DNA of 24,199 nt from CAZADA01 sp964636945. Its GTDB lineage: Bacteria > Pseudomonadota > Alphaproteobacteria > Caulobacterales > Maricaulaceae. A program made the translations under genes and the position numbers. The DNA is taken from positions 1 to 24,199 of the forward strand of contig CAZWVH010000046.1 of NCBI GenBank assembly GCA_964636945.1. Direction: 5' to 3'. How positions within the stretch are numbered: the stretch's first letter is position 1; each line of letters opens with the position of its first letter. Below, piece by piece: positions 8,246 through 16,482 of the stretch. The notes under the pieces are model-generated. The model was not told the origin of the DNA. It ran no database searches and saw only the letters and a program-made list of their open reading frames with translations.

Positions 8246-8273
8246 TCACCGGGTCAGCGCTCTGACCCGGTGA
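8246..8273 (-). terminator. Strong intrinsic terminator between dps and trxB
   Basis: A perfect 12-bp stem, TCACCGGGTCAG with CTGACCCGGTGA, closes a 4-base loop. On the minus strand the stem is followed directly by six T residues, a classical rho-independent terminator for transcripts coming from trxB or from a small transcript in 8280-8523. On the plus strand only a short AAGTTTG follows, so termination of dps by the same hairpin would be weaker. Confidence 0.75.
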
Positions 8274-8523
8274 AAGTTTGTCGAAAGGACCGTCAGAAGG
8301 GGTCGACAATCCTAATTGGGCATATAGACCGTTTTGCATCGCAACAAAACCCGTGCAGTGCAATATTTTACGAGCCAGAAGATTGTGTGCGGCCGTCTGC
8401 CGCGAGGGCGGCGGCCTGAAGCATGAACAGCCAACGACACAGCAATCGGCGCATAACGGTTCCAGATCACTCAGCCTGATCAATCCAAGTTTTGGTCAAT
8501 CGAAGACCTATTGGGCCTACATC
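8274..8523 (-). other. Gene-free stretch between dps and trxB; long trxB 3' region or candidate small RNA
   Basis: About 250 bases separate the trxB stop from the minus-strand terminator, and I see no credible coding sequence. Read on the minus strand it holds several possible stem-loops: GCCGC/GCGGC around 8393-8416, GTTTTG/CAAAAC around 8331-8350, and GTCGA/TCGAC around 8280-8306, ending in the strong terminator. This fits either an unusually long 3' UTR or an independent small RNA. I see no convincing promoter by eye. A minus-strand open frame of 84 codons here has no family features. Confidence 0.3.
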
Positions 8524-9489
8524 CTATTCAGCCGCCGAGGCGATGGCCGGTTGACTGGCCAGCCAGCGTTCAGCTTCCAACGCGGCCATGCATCCCATGC
8601 CCGCGGCTGTCACGGCCTGACGGTAGACATCATCGGTCACATCGCCGGCGGCAAATACGCCGGGAATCGACGTCACCGTTGAGTCAGGCTCAGTCACAAT
8701 GTAATTGCCCGTTTTCATCACCAATTGGTCCTTGAACAATTCAGTGGCGGGCGCGTGGCCAATGGCGACGAAAAACCCATCGACCTCAATGTCTTGGGTC
8801 TGGCCTGTTTCGGTACTCTTAATGCGTAGTCCGGTGACGCCACGCGGTTCGGTTTCGCCCAGCACCTCGTCAACGGTGTGATGCCAAATCACATTGATCT
8901 TGGGGTGGGCGAAGAGACGATCCTGCATGATTTTTTCGGCACGCAGCGAATCGCGTCTGTGGATCAAGGTCACGTGCTCCGCGAAATTGGTGAGAAACAA
9001 GGCTTCTTCGACCGCAGTGTTTCCACCGCCCACGACAGCGACTTTTTTGCCGCGATAGAAGAAGCCGTCGCACGTGGCGCACGCCGACACGCCAAAGCCT
9101 TGGAAATGTTGTTCTGACGGCAAGCCCAACCATTTGGCCTGGGCGCCGGTCGCAATGATCACCGAATCGGCAGTGTGCACGTCACCGCTGTCAGCCGTAA
9201 GGCGGAACGGACGGGTTTGCAGGTCCACGGCCGCAATCACGTCCGGGATGATTTCGGCGCCCACATGTTCGGCCTGGGCACGCATCTGCTCCATCAGCCA
9301 GGGGCCCTGAATGACGTCGGCAAAGCCAGGATAGTTTTCCACATCGGTGGTGATGGTCATCTGACCACCAGGCTGGAGGCCGGCAAACACCACCGGACTG
9401 AGATTGGCTCGTGACGTATAAATCGCCGCTGTGTATCCCGCAGCGCCGGAGCCGATGATGGCGACTTTGTGGTGGCGTGGGCTGGTCAT
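8524..9489 (-). CDS. trxB: Thioredoxin-disulfide reductase
   Basis: A 321-residue FAD- and NADPH-dependent flavoprotein that reduces thioredoxin in the cytoplasm. It has the FAD-binding GSGAAGYTAAIY near the N-terminus, GGQMTITTDVENYPGF, the redox-active CATC (C137/C140), the NADPH-binding VVGGGNTAVEEA (~152-162), the HRRDSLRAEKIM loop that selects NADPH, and the C-terminal GVFAAGDVTDDVYRQAVTAAGMGCMAA. An ATG at 9525 is in frame, but the start at 9489 has a GGGAG site and gives the standard family length. The gene follows the exported DUF442 protein by 137 bases on the same strand and has its terminator about 250 bases past the stop. Confidence 0.95.
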   Translation of the reverse strand: MTSPRHHKVAIIGSGAAGYTAAIYTSRANLSPVVFAGLQPGGQMTITTDVENYPGFADVIQGPWLMEQMRAQAEHVGAEIIPDVIAAVDLQTRPFRLTADSGDVHTADSVIIATGAQAKWLGLPSEQHFQGFGVSACATCDGFFYRGKKVAVVGGGNTAVEEALFLTNFAEHVTLIHRRDSLRAEKIMQDRLFAHPKINVIWHHTVDEVLGETEPRGVTGLRIKSTETGQTQDIEVDGFFVAIGHAPATELFKDQLVMKTGNYIVTEPDSTVTSIPGVFAAGDVTDDVYRQAVTAAGMGCMAALEAERWLASQPAIASAAE

Positions 9490-9626
9490 GTGCTCGGCTC
9501 CCTTTGGATGGCTGGGTGTTTGCATCGTTGCAGCGTCATATAGGCGATTTGGGCGTGGAGCGCACGGGGCTCAACGGGCTGGCTGACGTCAAGGTGAAAT
9601 CATGCGATGGCGAGTGAGGATGGGTG

Positions 9627-10136
9627 TTAGTCGCCCGCCGCCACGCGTTCAAGGTCGACCAACCGTCGGACATTGGTGACGTCAATTGGTCGATGCCCCT
9701 GAATATCGCCCAGCATGTCGAAGGATATGCGCCCGGTCTCAACCAAATGGGCGGCGTAGGCATGGAGTGAGCGGTTTCCGGTACGACACTGCAGCACCAC
9801 AATGCCATCGGACTGGAACAACACGTCTGTGAGTTGGCCCGCCGTGTCGCTTTGCCAGCCATGCGCGCGGCCAATGGGAAGCGCGACATAATTCATGCCG
9901 CGCTCACGCACTGCGGCGGGAAAATCGAAGGGTAGGGCTTCAGTCTCTTTATCCGAGCGCGAATTGATCACCACGGCGACGCCTGCGGCCGCCCATGCGT
10001 CCAGATCCGCTTGGTCGGGCTGGGCGGCAATCCAAATCTGGTTTTCTGGCTGAGCGACGATTTGCCCTGGAGCACTCTGGGCTTTGGCGGCGACAGCGCT
10101 CAGTAATGTGCAGCAGAGCAAGGCAAGGCGGCGCAT
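9627..10136 (-). CDS. Exported DUF442 protein, phosphatase/rhodanese-like
   Basis: A 169-residue protein with a Sec signal peptide (cleavage likely after AAKAQ, about residue 20) and a domain of the DUF442 family, the phosphatase-like domain seen in BLH/Blh proteins. The active-site loop QCRTGNRS carries a Cys (C117) and an Arg (R122) spaced as in family members (C-R-S-G-x-R). The early WIAAQPDQADLDAWAAAGVAVVINSR matches the family's usual first strand and helix. The likely location is the periplasm, which is unusual for phosphotyrosine-type chemistry, so a sulfur-transfer or other thiol role is possible. A GAGGA site lies 7 bases before the ATG. trxB follows on the same strand; co-transcription is possible but not shown. 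Confidence 0.8.
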   Translation of the reverse strand: MRRLALLCCTLLSAVAAKAQSAPGQIVAQPENQIWIAAQPDQADLDAWAAAGVAVVINSRSDKETEALPFDFPAAVRERGMNYVALPIGRAHGWQSDTAGQLTDVLFQSDGIVVLQCRTGNRSLHAYAAHLVETGRISFDMLGDIQGHRPIDVTNVRRLVDLERVAAGD

Positions 10137-10238
10137 GGGACAGTCCTCAATGTTTGGGCCATCACCTCACATGGGAAGCCGCGCCGACACGATCCAGTCA
10201 CGAGTTTGTGGTGAAAGATTGCGGTGTCTGACGCATGC

Positions 10239-11273
10239 TTATTGGGCGTCCAAGAGTTTCAATACGGCCTGAGCTGCGCGCTCGGTTTCATTGAAGGCGG
10301 GCGTTGGCCAAATTTCGAGCGCGCCCTCAAAGGGCCGCGCTAGGCCGCGCGTCATCAACGCGTCATAGAGTTCTGTGAACTTGCCGTCTTTGCCCGCCAT
10401 CGCCAGCAGCATGACCGGTACGCCTGCGCTGGCGGCCTCGGTGAGCATGTTGGTCGAGTCCTTGGTCACCAGAGCAACGTCGGCTGCTGCGAGGAAGGCG
10501 AAATAGGGGTTTGGACCGTCATCGTCACCCGTCCAGAGCCAGACATCGCCCGCTGATCCAAATGCGCCGCGAAGGGCGGAAAGCACGTCGGGCGGGGTGC
10601 GCCTGGAGGTGGAAATCATCAGGCTGGCTTCGCCTTTGAGGCGGATCAGGTCATCAATAAGCTGACTTGCCAAGTCCGGAGTGAGCGAATGGCGTTTCGA
10701 CACGCCGCCAATCAACACGGCCGCCCTCGGGCCCGGCAAAAAATTGATCCGGTCGGCAAACTGCTCTCTGGCGCGGCTGAGGATTTGGGGCGTGATCCGG
10801 TTGGGCGAACCTAAAATCGGAAAAACATTGGCGCCGGTTAAGCCGTCATGTTCGGGCGGCACAATGAGATCGAACAGTTTGTGGCTGCGCTTGGGATCTT
10901 GGACAAACACAAATTTGGCGGCCCGATGGCGTTGTTTGTCCACGCTCGCTCGGTAAAGCGCGGACCGTCCGCATCCGATCCACAAATCGGGCGAAGCCTC
11001 CCCGGCTTTGGGTGTAATCAGATGGTCGCGCATCTGGGTGAACATGCCTTGCGCCATGCGGCTCGCGCTAGGGCGCGGTGCATGGTGGATGATCACCTCT
11101 AGAGCCATGGATCGCGCGACAGCCTCAGCCAGGCCGAGCGCTTGGTTCTCAATGCCGCGTCGACCGTCGCTCACCACCCAACATGATGGAACTCGTTTAT
11201 TTCGTTTTGCTGCGCGTCCCACTGGGTCAATGGCCTGTGGTGTTTGCACAGCTAACTCACCTTTGCGCCGCAT
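10239..11273 (-). CDS. ELM1 (mitochondrial fission) family protein, GT-B-like
   Basis: A 344-residue protein of the family named after plant ELM1 (DUF1022), widespread in Alphaproteobacteria. Its bacterial function is not established, and the fold is predicted to be glycosyltransferase-B-like. Visible signatures are WVVSDGRRGIENQALGLAEA at the start, DLWIGCGRSAL, FVQDPKRSHKLFDLIVPPEHD, GSPNRITPQIL, VLIGGVSKRHSL and the C-terminal VTKDSTNMLTEAASAGVPV, which resembles the UDP-sugar binding loop of GT-B enzymes. The start ATG lies 15 bases past the greA stop, so it is very likely translated from the carB-greA transcript. A link to cell-envelope sugar metabolism is my inference from the fold. Confidence 0.85.
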   Translation of the reverse strand: MRRKGELAVQTPQAIDPVGRAAKRNKRVPSCWVVSDGRRGIENQALGLAEAVARSMALEVIIHHAPRPSASRMAQGMFTQMRDHLITPKAGEASPDLWIGCGRSALYRASVDKQRHRAAKFVFVQDPKRSHKLFDLIVPPEHDGLTGANVFPILGSPNRITPQILSRAREQFADRINFLPGPRAAVLIGGVSKRHSLTPDLASQLIDDLIRLKGEASLMISTSRRTPPDVLSALRGAFGSAGDVWLWTGDDDGPNPYFAFLAAADVALVTKDSTNMLTEAASAGVPVMLLAMAGKDGKFTELYDALMTRGLARPFEGALEIWPTPAFNETERAAQAVLKLLDAQ

Positions 11274-11288
11274 GGGGCCAGCCGGAGG

Positions 11289-11762
11289 CTAGACCCAATC
11301 CACACCGAGAATTTCGTAGGATTTAGCGCCGCCAGGTGCAGCCACTTCAACCACATCGCCGGCTTCCTTGCCAATCAGTGCGCGTGCGATCGGTGATGTG
11401 ATGGAAATCTTTCCCGTGCGGACGTCAGCTTCATCCTCGCCCACAATTTTATACGCGGCTTCTTCATCAGTATCTTCGTCAACGACTTTCACCGTGGCGC
11501 CGAACTTGATTGAAGCTCCTGAAAGTTTAGTCACATCAATAACCTGGGCGCGTGAAAGCTTGTCTTCAATTTCAAGCACACGACCTTCGATGAACGCTTG
11601 TCGTTCTTTGGCGGCGTGGTATTCGGCGTTTTCCGATAGATCACCATGCGCACGCGCTTCTTCAATCGCTTGAATCACGGCTGGACGCTCTTTGGTTTTC
11701 AAACGCTTAAGTTCTTCATCGAGGGCCTTATAACCCTCCATAGTCATCGGTACTTTTTCCAT
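11289..11762 (-). CDS. greA: Transcription elongation factor GreA
   Basis: A 157-residue GreA that binds RNA polymerase and stimulates cleavage of backtracked transcripts. The N-terminal coiled coil (~1-75) has the MEGYKALDEELKRLK opening, the acidic tip GDLSENAEYHAAKERQ with the DxxE pair that reaches the active site, and the C-terminal FKBP-like domain (~80-157) with FGATVKV, GKISITSPIARALIGKEAGD and the ending SYEILGVDW. Length and ends are standard. It lies 52 bases after carB and 15 bases before the ELM1-family gene on the same strand, so carB-greA-ELM1 is probably one operon. Confidence 0.97.
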   Translation of the reverse strand: MEKVPMTMEGYKALDEELKRLKTKERPAVIQAIEEARAHGDLSENAEYHAAKERQAFIEGRVLEIEDKLSRAQVIDVTKLSGASIKFGATVKVVDEDTDEEAAYKIVGEDEADVRTGKISITSPIARALIGKEAGDVVEVAAPGGAKSYEILGVDWV

Positions 11763-11814
11763 GTTTGGAGCTATCCCGTATAAGGGTCGTTATCAGTTAT
11801 GGGCACGTCGTTGA

Positions 11815-14800
11815 CTAAGCCGTTAGAGAGTAAGACTGCAGTGAGCGCACTTCAAGCGCGCCGGCTGCCGAAGCGGTGATGGCGTCGACTGCGGCATGAG
11901 CGCCGCGCACGGTGGTATAGCAAGGCACACCCATTGAGAGCGCAGTGTGGCGGATCGAAAATGAATCGCGCAAGGCCTGGCGTCCTTCCGTGGTGTTGCA
12001 GATAAAGGTCACTTCACCGTTTTTAATGGCGTCAACGATGTTGGGGCGACCTTCATACACTTTAAGAACCGGTTTTACATCAATATTTTGCTTTTGAAGG
12101 AACTCCGCCGTGCCGCGGGTTGCGATCACGGCAAAGCCGGCGGCGATCAGGGCGCGCGCCAAGGGGGCGGCGGAGAGCTTGTCTGAATCCTTGACTGAGA
12201 CAAAAGCCGTGCCCGTTTGGGGCAGGCTGATATTGGCGCCCATCTGGCTCTTGGCGAAGGCGAGGGCAAAAGCCGAATCAATGCCCATGACTTCGCCCGT
12301 GGAGCGCATTTCCGGTCCTAGAATTGGATCAGCGCCAGGAAATCGGCGGAACGGCATCACCGCTTCTTTGACCGCAATGTGGTCGAGTGGGCGCATCTCT
12401 GGCGCCAGATCGGACAGCATGCCGCCCGCCATCACTTTGGTGGCGATGCGCGCCACTGGAACACCGGTGGCTTTGGCCACAAATGGCACGGTCCGCGACG
12501 CGCGCGGGTTGACCTCGAGCACAAAAATGGTCTGGCCTTGGATCGCGAATTGGATGTTGATCAAGCCGCGGGCACCCAACGCCGTCGCGAGCAAATGGGT
12601 TTGGTCATGCAGCTCATCAATGATGTCGGGGGGTAAGGAAAAGGGCGGCAAGGCGCAGGCGCTGTCGCCTGAATGCACCCCGGCTTCTTCGATGTGTTGC
12701 ATCACGCCAGCGACGAACACGTCTTCGCCGTCGCAAATGGCGTCAACATCCACTTCCACCGCGTCGGTGAGATAGCGATCAACCAGGAGCGGGGCGTCTC
12801 CCGATACGACCACGGCGTCGCGCACATAGGTTTCAAGATCATTCTCGTCGCGCACCACTTCCATGGCGCGCCCGCCCAGCACATAAGACGGGCGCAGCAT
12901 GAGGGGAAAGCCCAACTTCTCAGCGGCCGCGAACGCCTCTTCCGGCGATCGGGCCAATGCATTTGGCGCTTGATTGAGGCCCAGATCGTTAAGCAATTGG
13001 GTGAAGCGCTCCCGGTCCTCAGCGCGATCGATGGCGTCAAATGTCGCGCCCAGAATGGGGGCGCCCGCCGCCTCCAATGATCGAGCCAATTTCAGCGGCG
13101 TTTGTCCGCCAAATTGGACAATCACCCCCAAGATCTCCCCAGTTTCACGCTCTTTCTCGATGATATCGAGCACATTCTCAACGGTCAGGGGTTCGAAATA
13201 GAGGCGGTCAGCCGTGTCATAGTCGGTGGACACGGTCTCTGGGTTGCAATTCACCATGATCGACTGCACGCCCATGTCTGTGCAGGCAAAAGCAGCGTGA
13301 CAACAGCAATAGTCGAACTCAATGCCCTGGCCGATACGGTTGGGTCCGCCACCCAGAATAATGATTTTTTTTACATGATCGGGCGCGGCTTCGCATTGGC
13401 CGATCACCGGCGCGTCGTCAGGCGTGCTCAACTCCGCCTCATAGGACGAATACATATAGGGCGTTTCGGCGCGAAATTCGGCGGCGCACGTGTCCACGCG
13501 CTTGAACACAGGCCGCGGTGCGCCGGAGGCATGGCGCGCTTGGCGCACATCCATTTCCGCCGCACCCGTCAGCTTTGCGATGCGTGCGTCGGCAAATCCC
13601 AATTGCTTAAGGTCCAGCCAAGTCGCCGCCGTCCAGCCGGCCAAATTCTCAGATCGTCGGACGATCCATCGTTCGGCGTCGATGATGTGATTGATGTGAC
13701 GCAGGAACCAAGGATCATAGCCCGTGACGGCGGCAATCTCCTCCACCGTGTGACCGCGCCGGAGCGCTTCTGCGCACAGGCGCAAGCGGTCGGGCATGGG
13801 GTCGGAGAGTGCAGCGATCATGGGCCGCGAGGGCTGGTCGGTCGCTGCGCCATCGACCACCATTTCGTCGAGACCATCAAGCCCCGTTTCCAATGAGCGA
13901 TACGCCTTTTGCAGCGCTTCAGGAAAGGTGCGGCCAATGGCCATCGCCTCGCCCACCGATTTCATGCTGGTGGTTAGATTGGTATTGGTTCCGGCGAACT
14001 TTTCGAAAGCAAAACGCGGCGCCTTGACCACCACATAATCCAGCGTGGGTTCGAAACTGGCAGGCGTGGCGCCGCCTGTGATGTCGTTCTCGAGTTCGTC
14101 CAGCGTGTACCCAACCGCCAATTTGGCGGCGACCTTTGCGATGGGAAATCCGGTGGCCTTGGACGCCAGTGCGGACGATCGCGACACGCGCGGATTCATC
14201 TCAATCACCACCATGCGCCCATCTTTGGGATCGACAGCAAACTGTACATTCGAGCCGCCGGTCTCCACGCCGATCTCACGCAGGACGGCAATGGCGGCGT
14301 CGCGCATGCGCTGATACTCGCGATCCGTGAGAGTCATGGCGGGCGCCACCGCCCAGCTGTCGCCCGTGTGGATGCCCATGGCGTCAATGTTTTCGATGGA
14401 GCAGACAATGATGGCGTTGTCGGCGCGGTCGCGCACCACCTCCATCTCATACTCTTTCCAGCCCACCAGCGATTCTTCGACCAGCACCTGTGTGACTGGC
14501 GAGGCGGCCAAGCCATTGGCGACGATTTCGGTGAACTCCTCGCGGTTATAGGCAATGCCGCCGCCTGTGCCGCCAAGTGTGAAGGATGGGCGGATAATGC
14601 AGGGCAGGCCGGTAAGCTCCAAAGCTGCCTCGGCTTCGGCGGGAGTGGTGGCCAACCGGGCGCGCGGGGATTCCAGGCCAATGGACTCCATCGCGTCGCG
14701 AAACCGCTTGCGGTCTTCGGCCTTGTCGATGGCGTCCGCACGCGCGCCGATCATCTCCACATTATGGCGTTCGAGCGCACCGTTTTGCTCCAGCGCCAAG

Positions 14801-15111
14801 GCGCAATTGAGTGCGGTCTGACCGCCCATGGTGGGCAGCAATGCAAACACGCCGTCGCATTTATCGCGTTCGGCCGCGATAACTTTTTCCGCCATTTCCG
14901 GCGTGATCGGTTCGACATAGGTCGCGTCGGCCATGGCTGGATCGGTCATAATCGTGGCCGGGGTGGAGTTGATCAGCACCACCCGATAGCCTTCTTCGCG
15001 AAGGGCTTTGCATGCCTGAACCCCCGAATAATCAAACTCGCACGCTTGGCCAATGACGATGGGCCCCGCGCCGATGATCATGACTGTGTGGATGTCGTCG
15101 CGTTTGGGCAT
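11815..15111 (-). CDS. carB: Carbamoyl-phosphate synthase large subunit
   Basis: A 1098-residue synthetase subunit that uses ammonia from CarA, bicarbonate and two ATP to make carbamoyl phosphate for pyrimidines and arginine. It has two homologous ATP-grasp halves: the first opens with GAGPIVIGQACEFDYSG and contains IIRPSFTLGGTGGGIAYN and EMEVVRD; the second opens with LGGGPNRIGQGIEFDYCC and contains MLRPSYVLGGRAMEVV, with DAVEVDVDAICDG and NPRASRTVPFVAKATG. The C-terminal allosteric domain shows GFAVIATRGTAEFL and the EGRPNIVDAIKNGEV loop. An open frame continues to 15267, but the MPKRDDIHTVMIIGAGP start at 15111 matches the family. carA is 3.8 kb away, so the subunits are not adjacent. It diverges from the YpsA-like gene. 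Confidence 0.97.
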   Translation of the reverse strand: MPKRDDIHTVMIIGAGPIVIGQACEFDYSGVQACKALREEGYRVVLINSTPATIMTDPAMADATYVEPITPEMAEKVIAAERDKCDGVFALLPTMGGQTALNCALALEQNGALERHNVEMIGARADAIDKAEDRKRFRDAMESIGLESPRARLATTPAEAEAALELTGLPCIIRPSFTLGGTGGGIAYNREEFTEIVANGLAASPVTQVLVEESLVGWKEYEMEVVRDRADNAIIVCSIENIDAMGIHTGDSWAVAPAMTLTDREYQRMRDAAIAVLREIGVETGGSNVQFAVDPKDGRMVVIEMNPRVSRSSALASKATGFPIAKVAAKLAVGYTLDELENDITGGATPASFEPTLDYVVVKAPRFAFEKFAGTNTNLTTSMKSVGEAMAIGRTFPEALQKAYRSLETGLDGLDEMVVDGAATDQPSRPMIAALSDPMPDRLRLCAEALRRGHTVEEIAAVTGYDPWFLRHINHIIDAERWIVRRSENLAGWTAATWLDLKQLGFADARIAKLTGAAEMDVRQARHASGAPRPVFKRVDTCAAEFRAETPYMYSSYEAELSTPDDAPVIGQCEAAPDHVKKIIILGGGPNRIGQGIEFDYCCCHAAFACTDMGVQSIMVNCNPETVSTDYDTADRLYFEPLTVENVLDIIEKERETGEILGVIVQFGGQTPLKLARSLEAAGAPILGATFDAIDRAEDRERFTQLLNDLGLNQAPNALARSPEEAFAAAEKLGFPLMLRPSYVLGGRAMEVVRDENDLETYVRDAVVVSGDAPLLVDRYLTDAVEVDVDAICDGEDVFVAGVMQHIEEAGVHSGDSACALPPFSLPPDIIDELHDQTHLLATALGARGLINIQFAIQGQTIFVLEVNPRASRTVPFVAKATGVPVARIATKVMAGGMLSDLAPEMRPLDHIAVKEAVMPFRRFPGADPILGPEMRSTGEVMGIDSAFALAFAKSQMGANISLPQTGTAFVSVKDSDKLSAAPLARALIAAGFAVIATRGTAEFLQKQNIDVKPVLKVYEGRPNIVDAIKNGEVTFICNTTEGRQALRDSFSIRHTALSMGVPCYTTVRGAHAAVDAITASAAGALEVRSLQSYSLTA

Positions 15112-15131
15112 AGTCAAAACTCGGTCAATAC

Positions 15132-15149
15132 GCCCGCTTGCATGCGGGC
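15132..15149. promoter_or_regulatory. GC-rich inverted repeat between carB and the YpsA-like gene
   Basis: The 18-mer GCCCGCTTGCATGCGGGC is a near-perfect palindrome (one mismatched pair near the centre) placed 21 bases upstream of the carB start and 20 bases upstream of the assigned YpsA-like start. Its position in a ~58-base divergent gap fits an operator or a leader hairpin. No regulator can be named. Confidence 0.4.
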
Positions 15150-15169
15150 AAATTGCCGGGGATATAGCT

Positions 15170-15706
15170 GTGTGGGCGCTTGAGGGCAATGGCGGGGGCA
15201 AAGTCTTGACGAGTGAATTGCGGCTCGCACGGATTATTTCTGGCGGGCAGACCGGCGTGGATCGCACAGCATTGATGGTGGCGCGCGAGTATGGCTACGC
15301 CATTGGCGGCTGGTGCCCGCCGGGCCGAATTGCTGAGGATGGCGCGATTCCGGACGACTTCCCGCTCACCGAAACGCCGGACGATGCCAGCCCCGACACG
15401 CCCGATGTCCCACGTTCACAGCGCACGCAGTGGAATGTGCGCGACAGCGAGGGTACGTTGATCCTCACCATGCAAGGCGTAACCTGTGCAGGAACGCAGG
15501 CCACGCTCATGTTTGCCGAACAATATGGCTGTCCGGTGTGCCTTGTTGTGCTTGACGCAGACGATGCGCTCAAGATTGCGAGGAGCTGGTTGGAGCGTGT
15601 CGACCCGCAGACGCTCAACGTGGCGGGACCGAGCGAAACGAGCGCGCCGGGAATAGGCGCATTGGCCGGCGATCTGCTGCGTGCCGTGCTGCCGCACCGT
15701 CGCTAG
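15170..15706 (+). CDS. YpsA-type SLOG family protein (putative molybdenum carrier-like)
   Basis: A protein of about 178 residues in the YpsA/putative molybdenum carrier family (Rossmann-like, SLOG-related), which may bind nucleotide-like ligands; its function is unknown. Clear family segments are RIISGGQTGVDRTALMVA, GGWCPPGRIAEDGAIPDDFPL, RTQWNVRDSEGTLIL and TCAGTQATLMFAEQYGCPV. The start is uncertain: no ATG fits except ones inside carB. I chose GTG 15170 because GGGG lies upstream; TTG 15206 and TTG 15218 are alternatives that begin closer to the domain. It diverges from carB across a ~58-base gap holding a palindrome, and its end lies 28 bases from the convergent HD-domain gene. Confidence 0.75.
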   Translation: MWALEGNGGGKVLTSELRLARIISGGQTGVDRTALMVAREYGYAIGGWCPPGRIAEDGAIPDDFPLTETPDDASPDTPDVPRSQRTQWNVRDSEGTLILTMQGVTCAGTQATLMFAEQYGCPVCLVVLDADDALKIARSWLERVDPQTLNVAGPSETSAPGIGALAGDLLRAVLPHRR

Positions 15707-15734
15707 ACCATGTCGGGTATAGAGCACGTCGGGA

Positions 15735-16403
15735 CTAGAAAAAATCGGGGCGGTTGTATTCCGTTGCCGATTTCAACGCGGCCAGCTCTCGGCTCATGTT
15801 GGCTTGGGCCTGTTGGCCCAGCCGGTTTTGGAACGCATCGGTGTGAAAGAGCCGATCGCGATCCAAATGGTTTTCCAAAAAACGCCCGCGCCCCTTACTC
15901 CATTGGTCGTCGTTAACCCAGGCGTATTCAGCGCGCACCCCGGCGACATAAGCGTCGTACTGTTCAGGGCTTGCGCCAAGAATGGCCATGTCGGCGTCCA
16001 GAAAATAGGCGTCCGTATCGTCGGACGGCACGCGTCGATGGTCAGCTGTGGCGCGAATGAGCGTGGCGATGCGTTCGCGCAGCTCCTGATCAAGGCCCAG
16101 CCTTGCCAATTCGTCGCTGGCAAACTGCGCGCTGCGGTCTTCGTTATCGGTGCGCGCGGTGTTGTAGACGACATCGTGAAACCAGGCGGCCATCCATGCC
16201 CGCTCGGGTTCGGCGAGTTCATGCTGAACCCGGTCCAGTTCCGCGAACACGCGATCGAGGTGACTTGGCGTATGGTAGTGCCGGTCAGGATGGGCGTAGG
16301 CGGCGAAGAGCCGGGCGAACAGAATATCGGAAGCGACGGGGCGCAGTGATAGTTTGGCGATGTGATCGCGCCAGCGACGACGAAGGGACTCTTTGACACG
16401 CAT
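15735..16403 (-). CDS. HD-superfamily predicted metal-dependent phosphohydrolase (COG4339)
   Basis: A 222-residue protein of the COG4339 HD group; the substrate is unknown. Motifs visible are RHYHTPSHLDRV (H44, H48), the WFHDVVYNTARTDNEDRSA core (HD pair H76/D77), ADHRRVPSDDTDAYFLDADMAIL (D136, D138), and the EYAWVNDDQWSKGRGRFLENHL stretch that marks the family. These residues are those that bind two metals in HD enzymes. No clear ribosome site is seen before ATG 16403. It converges with the YpsA-like gene and is followed upstream on the same strand by the subtilisin gene, 80 bases away. No link to carbamoyl phosphate metabolism is evident. Confidence 0.82.
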   Translation of the reverse strand: MRVKESLRRRWRDHIAKLSLRPVASDILFARLFAAYAHPDRHYHTPSHLDRVFAELDRVQHELAEPERAWMAAWFHDVVYNTARTDNEDRSAQFASDELARLGLDQELRERIATLIRATADHRRVPSDDTDAYFLDADMAILGASPEQYDAYVAGVRAEYAWVNDDQWSKGRGRFLENHLDRDRLFHTDAFQNRLGQQAQANMSRELAALKSATEYNRPDFF

Positions 16404-16482
16404 GGGCGGGGTCGACTTCTTCTACGATGGAGCCATGCGCATAACGTAGCCGGCCCAACAAGCTCAAGTGACCAACTGCGCG

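Noticed and set aside
13102..15183. Two long plus-strand frames (264 and 271 codons) opposite carB
   Set aside because: carB is certain on the other strand; the antisense frames have no recognisable domain and arise from third-position GC bias.
15112..15267. 52-codon N-terminal extension of carB
   Set aside because: Conserved MPKRDDIHT start at 15111 matches the family; the extension overlaps the divergent YpsA-like gene.
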